Origin: Rs1 sp029027825
GTDB taxonomy: Bacteria > Pseudomonadota > Gammaproteobacteria > Pseudomonadales > Balneatricaceae
DNA: 64,000 nt
Direction: 5' to 3'
Assembly (NCBI GenBank): GCA_029027825.1
Contig: CP093399.1
Location: 1,178,001 to 1,242,000, forward strand
Position 1 is the stretch's first letter, and each line of letters starts with the position of its first letter. The position numbers and the translations under genes were made by a program. This document shows, in pieces, positions 32,745 to 40,782 of this stretch. A model generated the notes under the pieces. It saw nothing but the letters and a program-made list of their open reading frames with translations, did no database searches and was not told the DNA's origin.

Positions 32745-33479
32745 CTAGGTATGCAGGGGTTGTTTCTCAAAGCGCTGCGGGTAGTCTGTAAATATGGCAT
32801 CAATTCCCCAGTTCCAGTGTTCGGTTACCAGTTCAGGTCGATTAACTGTATAGCAATACACTTCATAGCCGGCTTTTTTAAGCGCCACTACTTGCGCTTG
32901 TTGCAAATGTAGATAATGACAGTGGCAGCTTACCGCTTCTATGCTCTGCATTTGTTGGAGCCAGTTGTCAGGAATTTTATCGTAGAGCATACCCCGTTTG
33001 AAATGTGGGCTGTTCTGATGGCAATAGTCTAATGCAGCTTGGTCAAAGCTGGATATTATAAGTTTATCGGTATCCTTCCAGTGCAGGTTAAGGAAGTCTA
33101 AGACTGGTGCTACTACTTCATTAGCTGTGTATTGATAGAGCTTAAATTCTAAATTCAGGCCCATTCCTAGTTCTTGGATTAAAAGAATTGCCTGCTCAAT
33201 AGTGGCCATCTTTTCATTCGCATACTCCTTTGAAAACCAGGATCCACAGTCTAAGCTTTGCATGCTTTGAGCATTTAACTGACTGAGTGGACCAGTGCTA
33301 TCTGAGCAGCGATCGATACTGTTGTCATGCCACATAACGATGGTGCCATCTCCGCAGGTTACGGCATCAATTTCAACCCATTCAGCACCATTTTTAGCCG
33401 CGAGGGAAATGGCCGCTAAGGTATTTTCAGGTGCTAAGCTAGAAAGGCCGCGATGGGCAATAATTTTGGAGGTAATCAT
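32745..33479 (-). CDS. ugpQ: glycerophosphodiester phosphodiesterase (cytosolic UgpQ type)
   Basis: 244 residues, no signal peptide. It splits glycerophosphodiesters imported by the Ugp system into sn-glycerol-3-phosphate and an alcohol. The GDPD catalytic elements are clear: IIAHRGLSSLAPENTLAAI, the metal-binding WVEIDAVTCGDGTIVMWHDN, SIDRCSDSTG, and LNLEFKLYQYT. Size matches E. coli UgpQ (247). It follows ugpC with a 4-bp gap, the same order as in the E. coli ugpBAECQ operon. Confidence 0.93.
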   Translation of the reverse strand: MITSKIIAHRGLSSLAPENTLAAISLAAKNGAEWVEIDAVTCGDGTIVMWHDNSIDRCSDSTGPLSQLNAQSMQSLDCGSWFSKEYANEKMATIEQAILLIQELGMGLNLEFKLYQYTANEVVAPVLDFLNLHWKDTDKLIISSFDQAALDYCHQNSPHFKRGMLYDKIPDNWLQQMQSIEAVSCHCHYLHLQQAQVVALKKAGYEVYCYTVNRPELVTEHWNWGIDAIFTDYPQRFEKQPLHT

Positions 33480-33483
33480 TTTC

Positions 33484-34539
33484 TCAATATATTCTCTGTT
33501 GTGTTTGGCGGTCGAAGAAGTATAACTTCTGTGGATTAAAAGTAATGTTTTTTAGGTCGCCAATATTAACTTGTAAATGGCTTTCGCATTGCATAACAAT
33601 TGGCTGTTCGATTGCATCGCAACTAATATAGAGCAGAATACTCGCGCCCAGTTTTTCTATCATAGCGACAGTACCAGTAATATCTGGGACAGTGGATTCG
33701 ATAAAGTGTTCTGGTCGAACCCCAAGTACCAACTTGCCCCTTTGGTGCACATTGGGAGGGCGGATAAAACTTTGATTACCTATTTTTAACTGTTGATCGG
33801 TAATCTCGCAATCAATAAAATTCATCGCGGGAGAACCGATAAAACCAGCTACAAATTGATTCTTAGGATTGTCGTAAATTTCCATAGGTGTTCCAATTTG
33901 AGCGGCAACTCCGTCATTGAGCACCACTAATTTATCAGCCATGGTCATTGCTTCAACTTGATCGTGGGTGACATAGATAGTAGTGACACCTAGCTGTCTT
34001 TGTAGAGTTTTGATTTGCATCCTCATTTGCACGCGAAGCTTTGCATCTAAATTAGACAACGGCTCATCAAATAAGAAAACCTTAGGCTGGCGGACGATGG
34101 CGCGACCCATGGCTACTCGCTGTCTTTGTCCACCGGATAAGTGGCTGGGTCGACGCTCTAAAAGCTCTTCTATTTGTAATAGTTGTGCGGCTTCTTTTAC
34201 CCGGGATGCAATTTCCTCTTTGGGTAATTTCTTTAGTTTTAAACCGTAGGCCATGTTGTCATACACAGACATATGTGGGTAGAGTGCATAATTTTGAAAC
34301 ACCATCGCTATACCGCGATCTTTAGGTTCAAATTCATTCACGACGACATCATCAATTTTTATAGTGCCTTCAGTAATGCTTTCTAAACCTGCGACCATAC
34401 GTAATAGAGTGGACTTACCACAGCCTGAGGGGCCAACCAGTACTGTAAATTCACCGTCTTTAATATCGAAATCAATACCGTGAATGACCTGGGTATTCTG
34501 GTAGGATTTTTTCAGTTGTTGGATGTTGATCGTTGACAT
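33484..34539 (-). CDS. ugpC: glycerol-3-phosphate ABC transporter ATPase
   Basis: 351 residues with GGAGAAG before ATG. Walker A is VLVGPSGCGKSTLLRMVAGL. The ABC signature is HLSGGQRQRVAMGRA, Walker B is KVFLFDEPLSNLDAKLR, and the H-loop is TTIYVTHDQVEAMTMADKL. A C-terminal TOBE-type regulatory domain runs from about residue 240 (GSPAMNFIDCEITDQQLK). The family is the MalK/UgpC type. It is two bases from ugpE upstream and four from ugpQ downstream, so all are co-transcribed. Confidence 0.94.
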   Translation of the reverse strand: MSTINIQQLKKSYQNTQVIHGIDFDIKDGEFTVLVGPSGCGKSTLLRMVAGLESITEGTIKIDDVVVNEFEPKDRGIAMVFQNYALYPHMSVYDNMAYGLKLKKLPKEEIASRVKEAAQLLQIEELLERRPSHLSGGQRQRVAMGRAIVRQPKVFLFDEPLSNLDAKLRVQMRMQIKTLQRQLGVTTIYVTHDQVEAMTMADKLVVLNDGVAAQIGTPMEIYDNPKNQFVAGFIGSPAMNFIDCEITDQQLKIGNQSFIRPPNVHQRGKLVLGVRPEHFIESTVPDITGTVAMIEKLGASILLYISCDAIEQPIVMQCESHLQVNIGDLKNITFNPQKLYFFDRQTQQRIY

Positions 34540-34541
34540 AT

Positions 34542-35381
34542 TTACTTCTCCGAATCCGTCAGGCCTTTAACAAAAATCTTTTGCATAAATATAACCACTA
34601 AAATAGGGGGTAACATGGCGACTAAGGCGGTGAGCATAATTAAATGCCACACCGGTTCACTCTCGCCAGATTCAAGCATTTGCTTGATACTCATCACTAC
34701 GGTGTACATATCTGGATCGGTTGTAACCAGTAGCGGCCATAAATATTGGTTCCAGCCATAGATAAATAGAATCACGAATAGTGCGGCAATATTAGTTCTA
34801 GACATAGGTATCACCACATCAAAGAAAAATCGCATTGGGCTGGCGCCATCGATTCTGGACGCTTCCATCAACTCATCTGGAATGGTCAAAAAAGTTTGTC
34901 TAAACATAAAAGTGGCAGTTGCTGAGGCAATTAATGGCAGGCTTAAACCTAAATAGGAATCCAGCATATTGAAGTTGGCGACTACTTCATAGGTCGGTAA
35001 AATTCTTACCTCGACCGGTAACATCAACGTGATGAAAATCATCCAGAAAAAGAACATTCTGAATCTGAAATTGAAGTAGACAATCGCGAAGGCGGAAATA
35101 ATCGAAATGGTAATTTTACCGAAGGAAATAAGTAACGCCATAATCAAGCTATTGAATAGCGATAAGTGAATCGGTGCGCCGAAGCTCTTGCCGCTAAATA
35201 ATTCTTTTAGATTAATCCAAAATTGATCGCCAGGCAGTAGGGGCAAGGGAACTTGAGTGAGTCTAATAGCGTCGTGACTTGCGGCGACGATCATCACCCA
35301 AATTGGAAAGACGATCAAAGCAACACCAATTATCAATACGCAGTGGCTAATGAAGGTCGTCATAGGTCTATTTTCAATCAT
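34542..35381 (-). CDS. ugpE: glycerol-3-phosphate ABC transporter permease UgpE
   Basis: 279 residues with six membrane helices. The start MIENRPMTTFISHCVLIIGV is strikingly like E. coli UgpE (MIENRP...). The permease EAA motif is ELMEASRIDGASPMRFFFDV. Other shared blocks are FFFWMIFITLMLPVEVRILP and FIYGWNQYLWPLLVTTD. It forms the membrane channel together with UgpA. The start overlaps the ugpA stop by one base (TAATG). Confidence 0.95.
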   Translation of the reverse strand: MIENRPMTTFISHCVLIIGVALIVFPIWVMIVAASHDAIRLTQVPLPLLPGDQFWINLKELFSGKSFGAPIHLSLFNSLIMALLISFGKITISIISAFAIVYFNFRFRMFFFWMIFITLMLPVEVRILPTYEVVANFNMLDSYLGLSLPLIASATATFMFRQTFLTIPDELMEASRIDGASPMRFFFDVVIPMSRTNIAALFVILFIYGWNQYLWPLLVTTDPDMYTVVMSIKQMLESGESEPVWHLIMLTALVAMLPPILVVIFMQKIFVKGLTDSEK

Positions 35382-36262
35382 TAGTATTGCACCTTGCGTT
35401 CTACATATTTAAATTGCACGACTGTCAGTAAGATCACGACGACCATAAGAATAACTGATTGTGCGGCAGACCCACCTAAATCAAGCCCGACAAAACCATC
35501 ATTAAACACTTTGTAAACAAGAATTTCTGTCGAATTACCAGGTCCTCCTGCTGTCATGGAGTGGATAATACCGAAAGTATCAAAAAAGGCGTAGATAATA
35601 TTAACCACTAACAGGAAAAAGGTAGTGGGGGAGATCAGTGGTAGGATAATCGTTCTAAATCTGTGCACAGGCCCAGCGCCATCAATGGCGGCGGCTTCAA
35701 TTAAGGATTTCGGAATAGAGTGCATGGCGGCAATGAAAAATAAAAAGTTATAGCTGATTTGTTTCCAAGCAGCGGCCATTATCACCAGTGACATCGCTTG
35801 AGTGCTATTTAATTTATGGTTCCAATCTATGCCTATGATCTCTAAAAAATAGCTGATGATGCCCAGTGTCGGATTAAACAAAAATAACCAGAGTGTGCCC
35901 GCTAGTACAGGTGCTACAGCGTAGGGGATGATCAATAGCGTTCGATAAGTGCGTGCACCTTTAACCACTCGATCCGCTAGGGCGGCAAAAAGTAGGGCCA
36001 TGCCCATTGAAAGAGAGGCGACAGCCAGTGAAAAAAATCCGGTACGAGTAAAAGAACTGAGATAATTGGGGTCGTCGTATAATTCAATAAAGTTATCAAA
36101 CCAGACAAATTCAGAAGATAAGCCGAACGCATCTTCTAATAAAAAGGATTGATAAAGTGCCTGTAAAGCTGGCCAAATAAAAAATAACAGCGTGATAATT
36201 ATTTGTGGAGTGACTAATAAATACGGCAAATACGATGAGTTATAATGGACTCGTTTTAGCAT
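35381..36262 (-). CDS. ugpA: glycerol-3-phosphate ABC transporter permease UgpA
   Basis: 293 residues with six membrane helices, beginning YLPYLLVTPQIIITLLFFIW. The EAA motif is SLIEAAAIDGAGPVHRFRTI. The TAGGPGNSTEILVYKVFNDGF segment is typical of UgpA/MalF-type permeases. It partners UgpE, and the two genes overlap by one base. It is separated from ugpB by 179 bp that contain a stem-loop, as is common after binding-protein genes. Confidence 0.94.
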   Translation of the reverse strand: MLKRVHYNSSYLPYLLVTPQIIITLLFFIWPALQALYQSFLLEDAFGLSSEFVWFDNFIELYDDPNYLSSFTRTGFFSLAVASLSMGMALLFAALADRVVKGARTYRTLLIIPYAVAPVLAGTLWLFLFNPTLGIISYFLEIIGIDWNHKLNSTQAMSLVIMAAAWKQISYNFLFFIAAMHSIPKSLIEAAAIDGAGPVHRFRTIILPLISPTTFFLLVVNIIYAFFDTFGIIHSMTAGGPGNSTEILVYKVFNDGFVGLDLGGSAAQSVILMVVVILLTVVQFKYVERKVQY

Positions 36263-36361
36263 TGCAATACCTTGCTGGTACTACACTAACAGGCGCAGTG
36301 TAGACGGTGAATGGGAGAAGCATTAAGCATGCGAGCTACAAGCAGCTAAGGCCTAGCTGCC

Positions 36362-36416
36362 GAGTAGGGTAGCCAGCCAGTGTGGGCAGTTGATTACCAA
36401 GACGGCTACTCTGCTC
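36362..36416 (-). other. ugpB-ugpA intercistronic stem-loops
   Basis: GAGTAGGGTAGCC (36362-36374) pairs with GGCTACTCTGCTC (36404-36416), with two mismatches. GTGTGGGCAG (36380-36389) also pairs with CTGCTCACAC (36411-36420), with one mismatch. The two stems share bases and so exclude each other. On the leftward transcript this follows ugpB and may stabilise its message or partly end transcription. Confidence 0.5.
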
Positions 36417-36441
36417 ACACTTTTGCTAGCTATTAATACAT

Positions 36442-37746
36442 TTACTTGTTGGCTTTTTCAAACTTTCTAAGTAATTTGTTGGACTGAGTAACAGCGTCAT
36501 TCATGGCCTGCTCTGCAGTTTTAGAGCCGTTCCAGATTTTTTCCATTTCAGCGTTAATAATATCGCGAATTTGCACAAAGCTACCGAATCTTATACCCCT
36601 AGAATTTTCGGTCGGAGTATTGAGGCTCAATTGATGAATAGCGGTGTCAGTCCCTGGATTTTTATCGTAGAACCCCTGCTTTTTACTTAATTCATAAGCA
36701 GCGGTAGTGATAGGTACATAACCGGTTTCCTGATGCCACCAAGCTTGAACTTCAGCGGACGATAAGTACTCCATAAATTTAGCGACACCTTTATACTCCT
36801 CTTTTTTGTGTCCTCGTAGTGTCCAGAGTGTTGCGCCTCCAATAATTGAATTCTGTGCGGCGGAGGTAACTTTTTCATCGTATGGCATCATGGCTTGAGC
36901 GTAATCAAATTTAGCTTGGCCCTTAATTGAACCGTAATAAGCAGAAGAGTTAATCCACATACCACACTGGCCATTGGTGAACATTGCTAAACTCTCGCCA
37001 CGACGACCGCCATAGGTAAAGCTGCCATCTTTTTGCATATCAGCTAGGCGCTGTAAATTATCGATCACAAATTTGTTGTTGAAGGAGAGTTCTGTATCTA
37101 AGCCCGCATAGCCATTTTGCTTAGTGCCTAAAGAAATATTATTCCATGCGCTATAGTTCTCGATCAGTGCCCATGATTGCCAGCCGACAGCAATACCACA
37201 CTTCATACCGCTATCGACCAATTTTTTAGCCGTGCTGGTTACTTCGCTCCACGTTTTAGGAGCATTTTTAACGCCGGCTTTTTTGAACGCATCTTTGTTA
37301 TACCAAAGCACCGGTGTCGAACTGTTAAAGGGCATCGATAGCAGTTCACCAGCAGGCGTTTGGTAATAGGAAATGACCGCGGGTAGATAACTAGATTTAT
37401 CTAATTTCACTCCAGAATCTGTCATGACTTGTTCAATAGGGTAAACAGCTCCTTTGGCAGCCATCATGGTGGCGGTACCCACTTCAAAGACTTGCACAAT
37501 GTGCGGCTGCTTTTTTGCTCTAAAGGCAGCAATAGCAGCAGTCATTGTTTCAGTATAATTCCCTTTGTAGACAGCATTGATCTGATAGTCACTTTGTAGC
37601 GCGTTAAAGTCGGCGGCAATTTTGTTGACTCTTTCAGTGTTGGTGCCACCCATAGCGTGCCACCAATTGACTTCCACAGTAGCTATAGCGGCTGTGGAAA
37701 GAAATGAAGCGGTAACTGCTGCTGCAATAATAGTTTTCTTGAGCAT
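36442..37746 (-). CDS. ugpB: glycerol-3-phosphate-binding periplasmic protein
   Basis: 434 residues with a signal peptide (KKTIIAAAVTASFLSTAAIA) followed by TVEVNWWHAMGGTNTERVNK, a hallmark of UgpB. Later features are VQVFEVGTATMMAAKGAVYP, FNSSTPVLWYNKDAFKKAGV and TGYVPITTAAYEL. It binds sn-glycerol-3-phosphate or glycerophosphodiesters in the periplasm and delivers them to UgpAEC. It is the first gene of the operon. The E. coli counterpart is 438 residues. The upstream region contains a MITE and a possible phosphate-type half site. Confidence 0.95.
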   Translation of the reverse strand: MLKKTIIAAAVTASFLSTAAIATVEVNWWHAMGGTNTERVNKIAADFNALQSDYQINAVYKGNYTETMTAAIAAFRAKKQPHIVQVFEVGTATMMAAKGAVYPIEQVMTDSGVKLDKSSYLPAVISYYQTPAGELLSMPFNSSTPVLWYNKDAFKKAGVKNAPKTWSEVTSTAKKLVDSGMKCGIAVGWQSWALIENYSAWNNISLGTKQNGYAGLDTELSFNNKFVIDNLQRLADMQKDGSFTYGGRRGESLAMFTNGQCGMWINSSAYYGSIKGQAKFDYAQAMMPYDEKVTSAAQNSIIGGATLWTLRGHKKEEYKGVAKFMEYLSSAEVQAWWHQETGYVPITTAAYELSKKQGFYDKNPGTDTAIHQLSLNTPTENSRGIRFGSFVQIRDIINAEMEKIWNGSKTAEQAMNDAVTQSNKLLRKFEKANK

Positions 37747-37806
37747 TGTATATCTCCCTTATTAAGCTGTATTTGCGTGTTATTTTTGGAATTGGCAAAG
37801 CTATTA

Positions 37807-37964
37807 CCTACATCAGTGACTTCACTGCATCACATAGCGCAAGCTCTTGATTCTGCAGAGGTTAGAAAACATCGCTGTACTTATGGGTGCAGTTAATGTT
37901 TTTCAATTTCACTGTAAAACCAATATCTTGCACTGTATATTCACTTTGAAACCACAGATTCAGG
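37807..37964 (-). mobile_element. MITE-like element, short form, upstream of ugpB
   Basis: 158 bp, from CCTACATCAGTGACTTCACT to AACCACAGATTCAGG, in reverse orientation to copies 110 and 59210. It is flanked by a perfect 5-bp repeat TATTA (37802-37806 and 37965-37969). It lies 61 bp upstream of the ugpB start, between that gene and possible upstream control sites. Confidence 0.82.
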
Positions 37965-37965
37965 T

Positions 37966-37997
37966 ATTAGTAATTTCTTCATTACGAAATTACTAAT
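37966..37997. other. 12-bp perfect inverted repeat beside the MITE
   Basis: ATTAGTAATTTC (37966-37977) and GAAATTACTAAT (37986-37997) are exact reverse complements with an 8-base loop. The left arm begins within the target duplication of the MITE, so the element landed at the edge of an existing palindrome or used it as a target. Confidence 0.6.
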
Positions 37998-38061
37998 TTG
38001 CATTTATCGGAAAAACTAAATTGGTTAGTCTTACTTTACAAGCAATAGGGTAGTTAAGTTG

Positions 38062-38089
38062 TATGACAGTTTTGCGTCACAAATGTGAC
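38062..38089. promoter_or_regulatory. possible control sites upstream of ugpB
   Basis: On the minus strand CTGTCATA (38069 to 38062) equals one half of the PhoB box known to control ugp genes, but the second half is poor. Next to it, GTCACA-AA-TGTGAC (38076-38089) is a perfect symmetric site. Both lie more than 300 bp from ugpB because the MITE sits between. Nothing else is seen in 38090-38450, the space up to the 3' end of the ArsR gene. Confidence 0.35.
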
Positions 38090-38450
38090 ACTAAATTGAT
38101 ACTAACTCAGGATAACTTTGTATTGCAATATGTTCGAATGAAAGAAGTCGAACTTTAATGGCTTTATAAAAGTCTGTTATTAGGCAGTGTGTTGAGTTTT
38201 TGCTTTCAAATGAACAATTTTTGAGTTTTTATAGTGGGTTAATTGAGATAGTTGAAACGGAGTTTATAGCCTAGTTTTAGCCACTGTTAGTGGCGAAGGT
38301 GATTGAATCAAAAGTGCAACAGATGGTTTTTTCCTAAAAAAAATGGCTGAATAAGCGTAACAATTCTCGCCATTAATTATCGATTTTTATAATCATTAAA
38401 AATATGTAACATTATTTTTAATAGCTAATTATTATAAAAAAAGATCAATA

Positions 38451-38753
38451 TTAGTCGCAATATAGTTGGTGTAATACCGTAATGATGGCTTTTACTTCTT
38501 TACTTTGTAGAGCATAAAAAATGCTTTGCGCTTCTCGGCGAGTTTTCACATAACCGGAATTTCGCAGCCAAGCTAAATGTTGGGATAAAGTGGATTGCGG
38601 GATAGGGATGATATTATTTAGCTGATTAACGCTTAACTCACCGTCTGTCAGAGCACATAGAATCATTAATCGGTGCTTGTTTGACAATGTTTTCAATAAT
38701 GCTACAGCGCTATCTGAATTTTTAGCAAATTTACTGAAATCTAGCATTTGCAC
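38451..38753 (-). CDS. ArsR-family repressor, BigR/SqrR-like persulfide sensor
   Basis: 100 residues. It is a winged helix-turn-helix of the ArsR type: LKTLSNKHRLMILCALTDGE, recognition helix IPIPQSTLSQHLAWLRNSGY, wing VKTRREAQSIFYALQ. It has only two cysteines, C33 in LMILCALT and C99 in LYCD, in the same places as the disulfide/tetrasulfide-forming pair of BigR and SqrR. It lacks the metal-binding CxC of ArsR or SmtB. Two YeeE/YedE sulfur permease genes lie upstream in the same direction. It probably controls them in response to sulfide or persulfide. Confidence 0.85.
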   Translation of the reverse strand: MQMLDFSKFAKNSDSAVALLKTLSNKHRLMILCALTDGELSVNQLNNIIPIPQSTLSQHLAWLRNSGYVKTRREAQSIFYALQSKEVKAIITVLHQLYCD

Positions 38754-38823
38754 ACTCCATTTTAATATTGGTGATCAGTGATTTTTACTGTCGCTGGAAT
38801 TTGATATTGAATAGTACCCAATG

Positions 38824-39276
38824 CTATGGGTTTTTATACAATTGAGATACTTTTATACCGACGAGCATTGCTGCTACAAAGACAAAAATCTTAGCGTCTA
38901 AGTGCACTAAATTCACAATAGCGGGACCTGGGCATAATCCGGCCAGTCCCCAGCCTATGCCAAAAATAGCAGCGCCAAACATTAAAGGTTTATCCAGTTC
39001 TGTCACTTTAGGTAATTGATATGCCATGCCTAAAATGGAGGGCTGTTGAGTGTTTATTCTAGGTTTGATTAAATAGCGGTAGCCCAAGGAGAAAACGGCC
39101 AGCGCGGCGAACAGTACTAAAGCAAGGCTGGGATCCCACTGTTGGCTAATACTTAAAAACCCCAGTACCTTTTGCGGATCAACCATCCCCGATATTTGTA
39201 GACCTAGTGCAAATAAAGCGCTGCATAAAAAAACCACAATATAAAAATAGTAGCTCAAATTAGGGTTAGTGCGCAT
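38824..39276 (-). CDS. YeeE/YedE-type permease, second half (DUF6691)
   Basis: 150 residues with four membrane helices (YYFYIVVFLCSALFALGLQI, ALVLFAALAVFSLGYRYLI, PLMFGAAIFGIGWGLAGLCP, AKIFVFVAAMLVGIKVSQLY). The conserved motif GWGLAGLCPGPAIVNL is the DUF6691 signature, and GLQISGMVDPQKVLGFL is also typical. Paired with the YeeE half at 39498, it corresponds to the PmpA/PmpB type. These move sulfur compounds such as thiosulfate. It lies 71 bp before the ArsR gene on the same strand. Confidence 0.85.
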   Translation of the reverse strand: MRTNPNLSYYFYIVVFLCSALFALGLQISGMVDPQKVLGFLSISQQWDPSLALVLFAALAVFSLGYRYLIKPRINTQQPSILGMAYQLPKVTELDKPLMFGAAIFGIGWGLAGLCPGPAIVNLVHLDAKIFVFVAAMLVGIKVSQLYKNP

Positions 39277-39497
39277 CTGTTAACCTCGATTAAATGTTTA
39301 GTATGATTTTGAATCCAGTATCGCACCTAGTAACTAACGATAAGTTAATGAGTGCCCTTTGTGTCTCAGCGCTGCATCTAGGGGAGCTTTCGGACAAGTA
39401 CATATCTTCGCAGCGGGTTGTTCAGAGGCTCCCTAGGGTGATGAATGTTAAGGCCTGTTACTGATTAATTTTTCAAAGAGTCAGCTATCGCTAAGAT

Positions 39498-39923
39498 TCA
39501 AGTAAATAGTGTGACAATAAAGACCGTCGCGGCACCGGTGCATAAAAACGTGCAAGTGGCTGCGATCGAACGCACGGAAAATCTACCTATTCCACATACA
39601 CCATGGCCGCTAGTACAGCCTGAGCCTAAATGCGCGCCAAAGCCAACTAAGAGCCCCGCTATGATTAGCAGCAGCCAGTCAGTTTCAATCTTAGGAGTAG
39701 ATGACTGTAAAAAATATAGACCTATGACTGATCCTGACAATAGACCGGCTATATAGACCGTAGGAAAGAGTAAGCGTCGGTCTCTAAAAATTAGCAGTTG
39801 GCTAACTATGCCTGAAATGCCACTAATTCGACCGCTGCTCGCTAACAGTAGCAGGGCTGAAAAACCAATCATCGCACCTCCAATAAGTGCAGATACTGGG
39901 GAAAACTGAACGTAATCTATCAT
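39498..39923 (-). CDS. YeeE/YedE-type sulfur compound permease, first half
   Basis: 141 residues with four membrane helices. The motif GFGAHLGSGCTSGHGVCGIG contains the cysteines that form the substrate path in the thiosulfate transporter YeeE. RFSVRSIAATCTFLCTGAAT follows. It begins the small operon with the DUF6691 half (221 bp downstream) and the ArsR regulator. The gap between the two halves contains an imperfect inverted repeat near 39378 (CTAGGGGAGC) and 39449 (GCTCCCTAG). A perfect inverted repeat at 39964-39996 upstream is the likely operator. Confidence 0.87.
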   Translation of the reverse strand: MIDYVQFSPVSALIGGAMIGFSALLLLASSGRISGISGIVSQLLIFRDRRLLFPTVYIAGLLSGSVIGLYFLQSSTPKIETDWLLLIIAGLLVGFGAHLGSGCTSGHGVCGIGRFSVRSIAATCTFLCTGAATVFIVTLFT

Positions 39924-39963
39924 ATAGGCAGTCCCTGATTACTACGTTATATTAGTTACATTA

Positions 39964-39996
39964 AATATATCGTATATTTAGAATGTACGATATATT
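39964..39996. promoter_or_regulatory. candidate operator of the BigR-like repressor
   Basis: AATATATCGTA (39964-39974) and TACGATATATT (39986-39996) are exact reverse complements with an 11-bp spacer, 41-73 bp upstream of the first YeeE gene. The position, AT-rich arms and dyad symmetry fit an ArsR-family operator covering the promoter. Confidence 0.65.
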
Positions 39997-40206
39997 AAAT
40001 AATAACTTTAAATTATGCAACTGAAAAATTACCATATGGTGCTGAAAAAAGTACTATCAAGAGAGGCTGTTAGCGTTCAAATTTTAATCGCTGAACGGTT
40101 AGAACAGAACGATCAGCTCGAGAAAAATGACAGCGTAGAAAAGTGCAATAATGACAATAAACCAGGACTGAGCAACAACCCTGTTGGATTGAACTGCTAT
40201 TGAATA

Positions 40207-40773
40207 TTATGCTTTTTTTCGTTCAATGTAGTAGGCAAAAGCTAAGCCAATCAACAGGCCGGATAAATGACTCTCCCAAGATATGTAGCTATTTAATGGC
40301 AGTACGCCAAACACTAACGTGCCGTAGCTAATGCCGACAAAGAGAGAAATAATAATCAACTTTAATTTTTTAGAGAGAATTCCCGCCAACACTAAATAGC
40401 CAAAATACCCGTAAATTAAACCGCTGGCGCCAACGTGCACAGCGCTGCGTGCAAATATCCAAACCAGCAGTCCGCTGCCAATAGTGCAGACTAGAGTGAC
40501 CTGTAGATAGCGTTTAGTGCCGTGCTGTAGAAGTAAGAAGCTGAAGAGTGCAAAGGGAATGATGTTTGAGAAAAAATGCCACAAGCTGCCGTGTAGTAAG
40601 GGTGCCGTCAATATTCCCATTAGGCCGGGTATATGGCGGGGGAGTAGGCCAAATTGATTGAGCGATCGACCGGTCAACAGATTGATAATTTCAACAATCG
40701 CCAGCACTAATGAAAGGCTAATAACGATGTTGATTTGCTGCTTAAAGCTGATCTTTTTGTCGGCGTTACTCAT
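40207..40773 (-). CDS. rhomboid-family intramembrane serine protease
   Basis: 188 residues with six membrane helices, AGAGGAT before ATG. The catalytic serine is in VGASGLIYGYFGYL (GASG motif) and the catalytic histidine in SWESHLSGLLIGLAF. The L1 loop and the HGSLWHFFSNIIPF motif (H-xx-N) are present. It is a minimal rhomboid without a cytoplasmic domain. It follows the ATP-grasp gene by nine bases and is probably the last gene of the YjfI-PspA operon. Substrates are unknown. Confidence 0.9.
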   Translation of the reverse strand: MSNADKKISFKQQINIVISLSLVLAIVEIINLLTGRSLNQFGLLPRHIPGLMGILTAPLLHGSLWHFFSNIIPFALFSFLLLQHGTKRYLQVTLVCTIGSGLLVWIFARSAVHVGASGLIYGYFGYLVLAGILSKKLKLIIISLFVGISYGTLVFGVLPLNSYISWESHLSGLLIGLAFAYYIERKKA

Positions 40774-40782
40774 TGCTATCCT

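Noticed and set aside
40015..40203. 62-codon frame upstream of the rhomboid gene
   Set aside because: No ribosome binding site, polar low-information sequence, and it sits downstream of the YeeE operator without clear conservation signs. A real small protein is possible but not supported.
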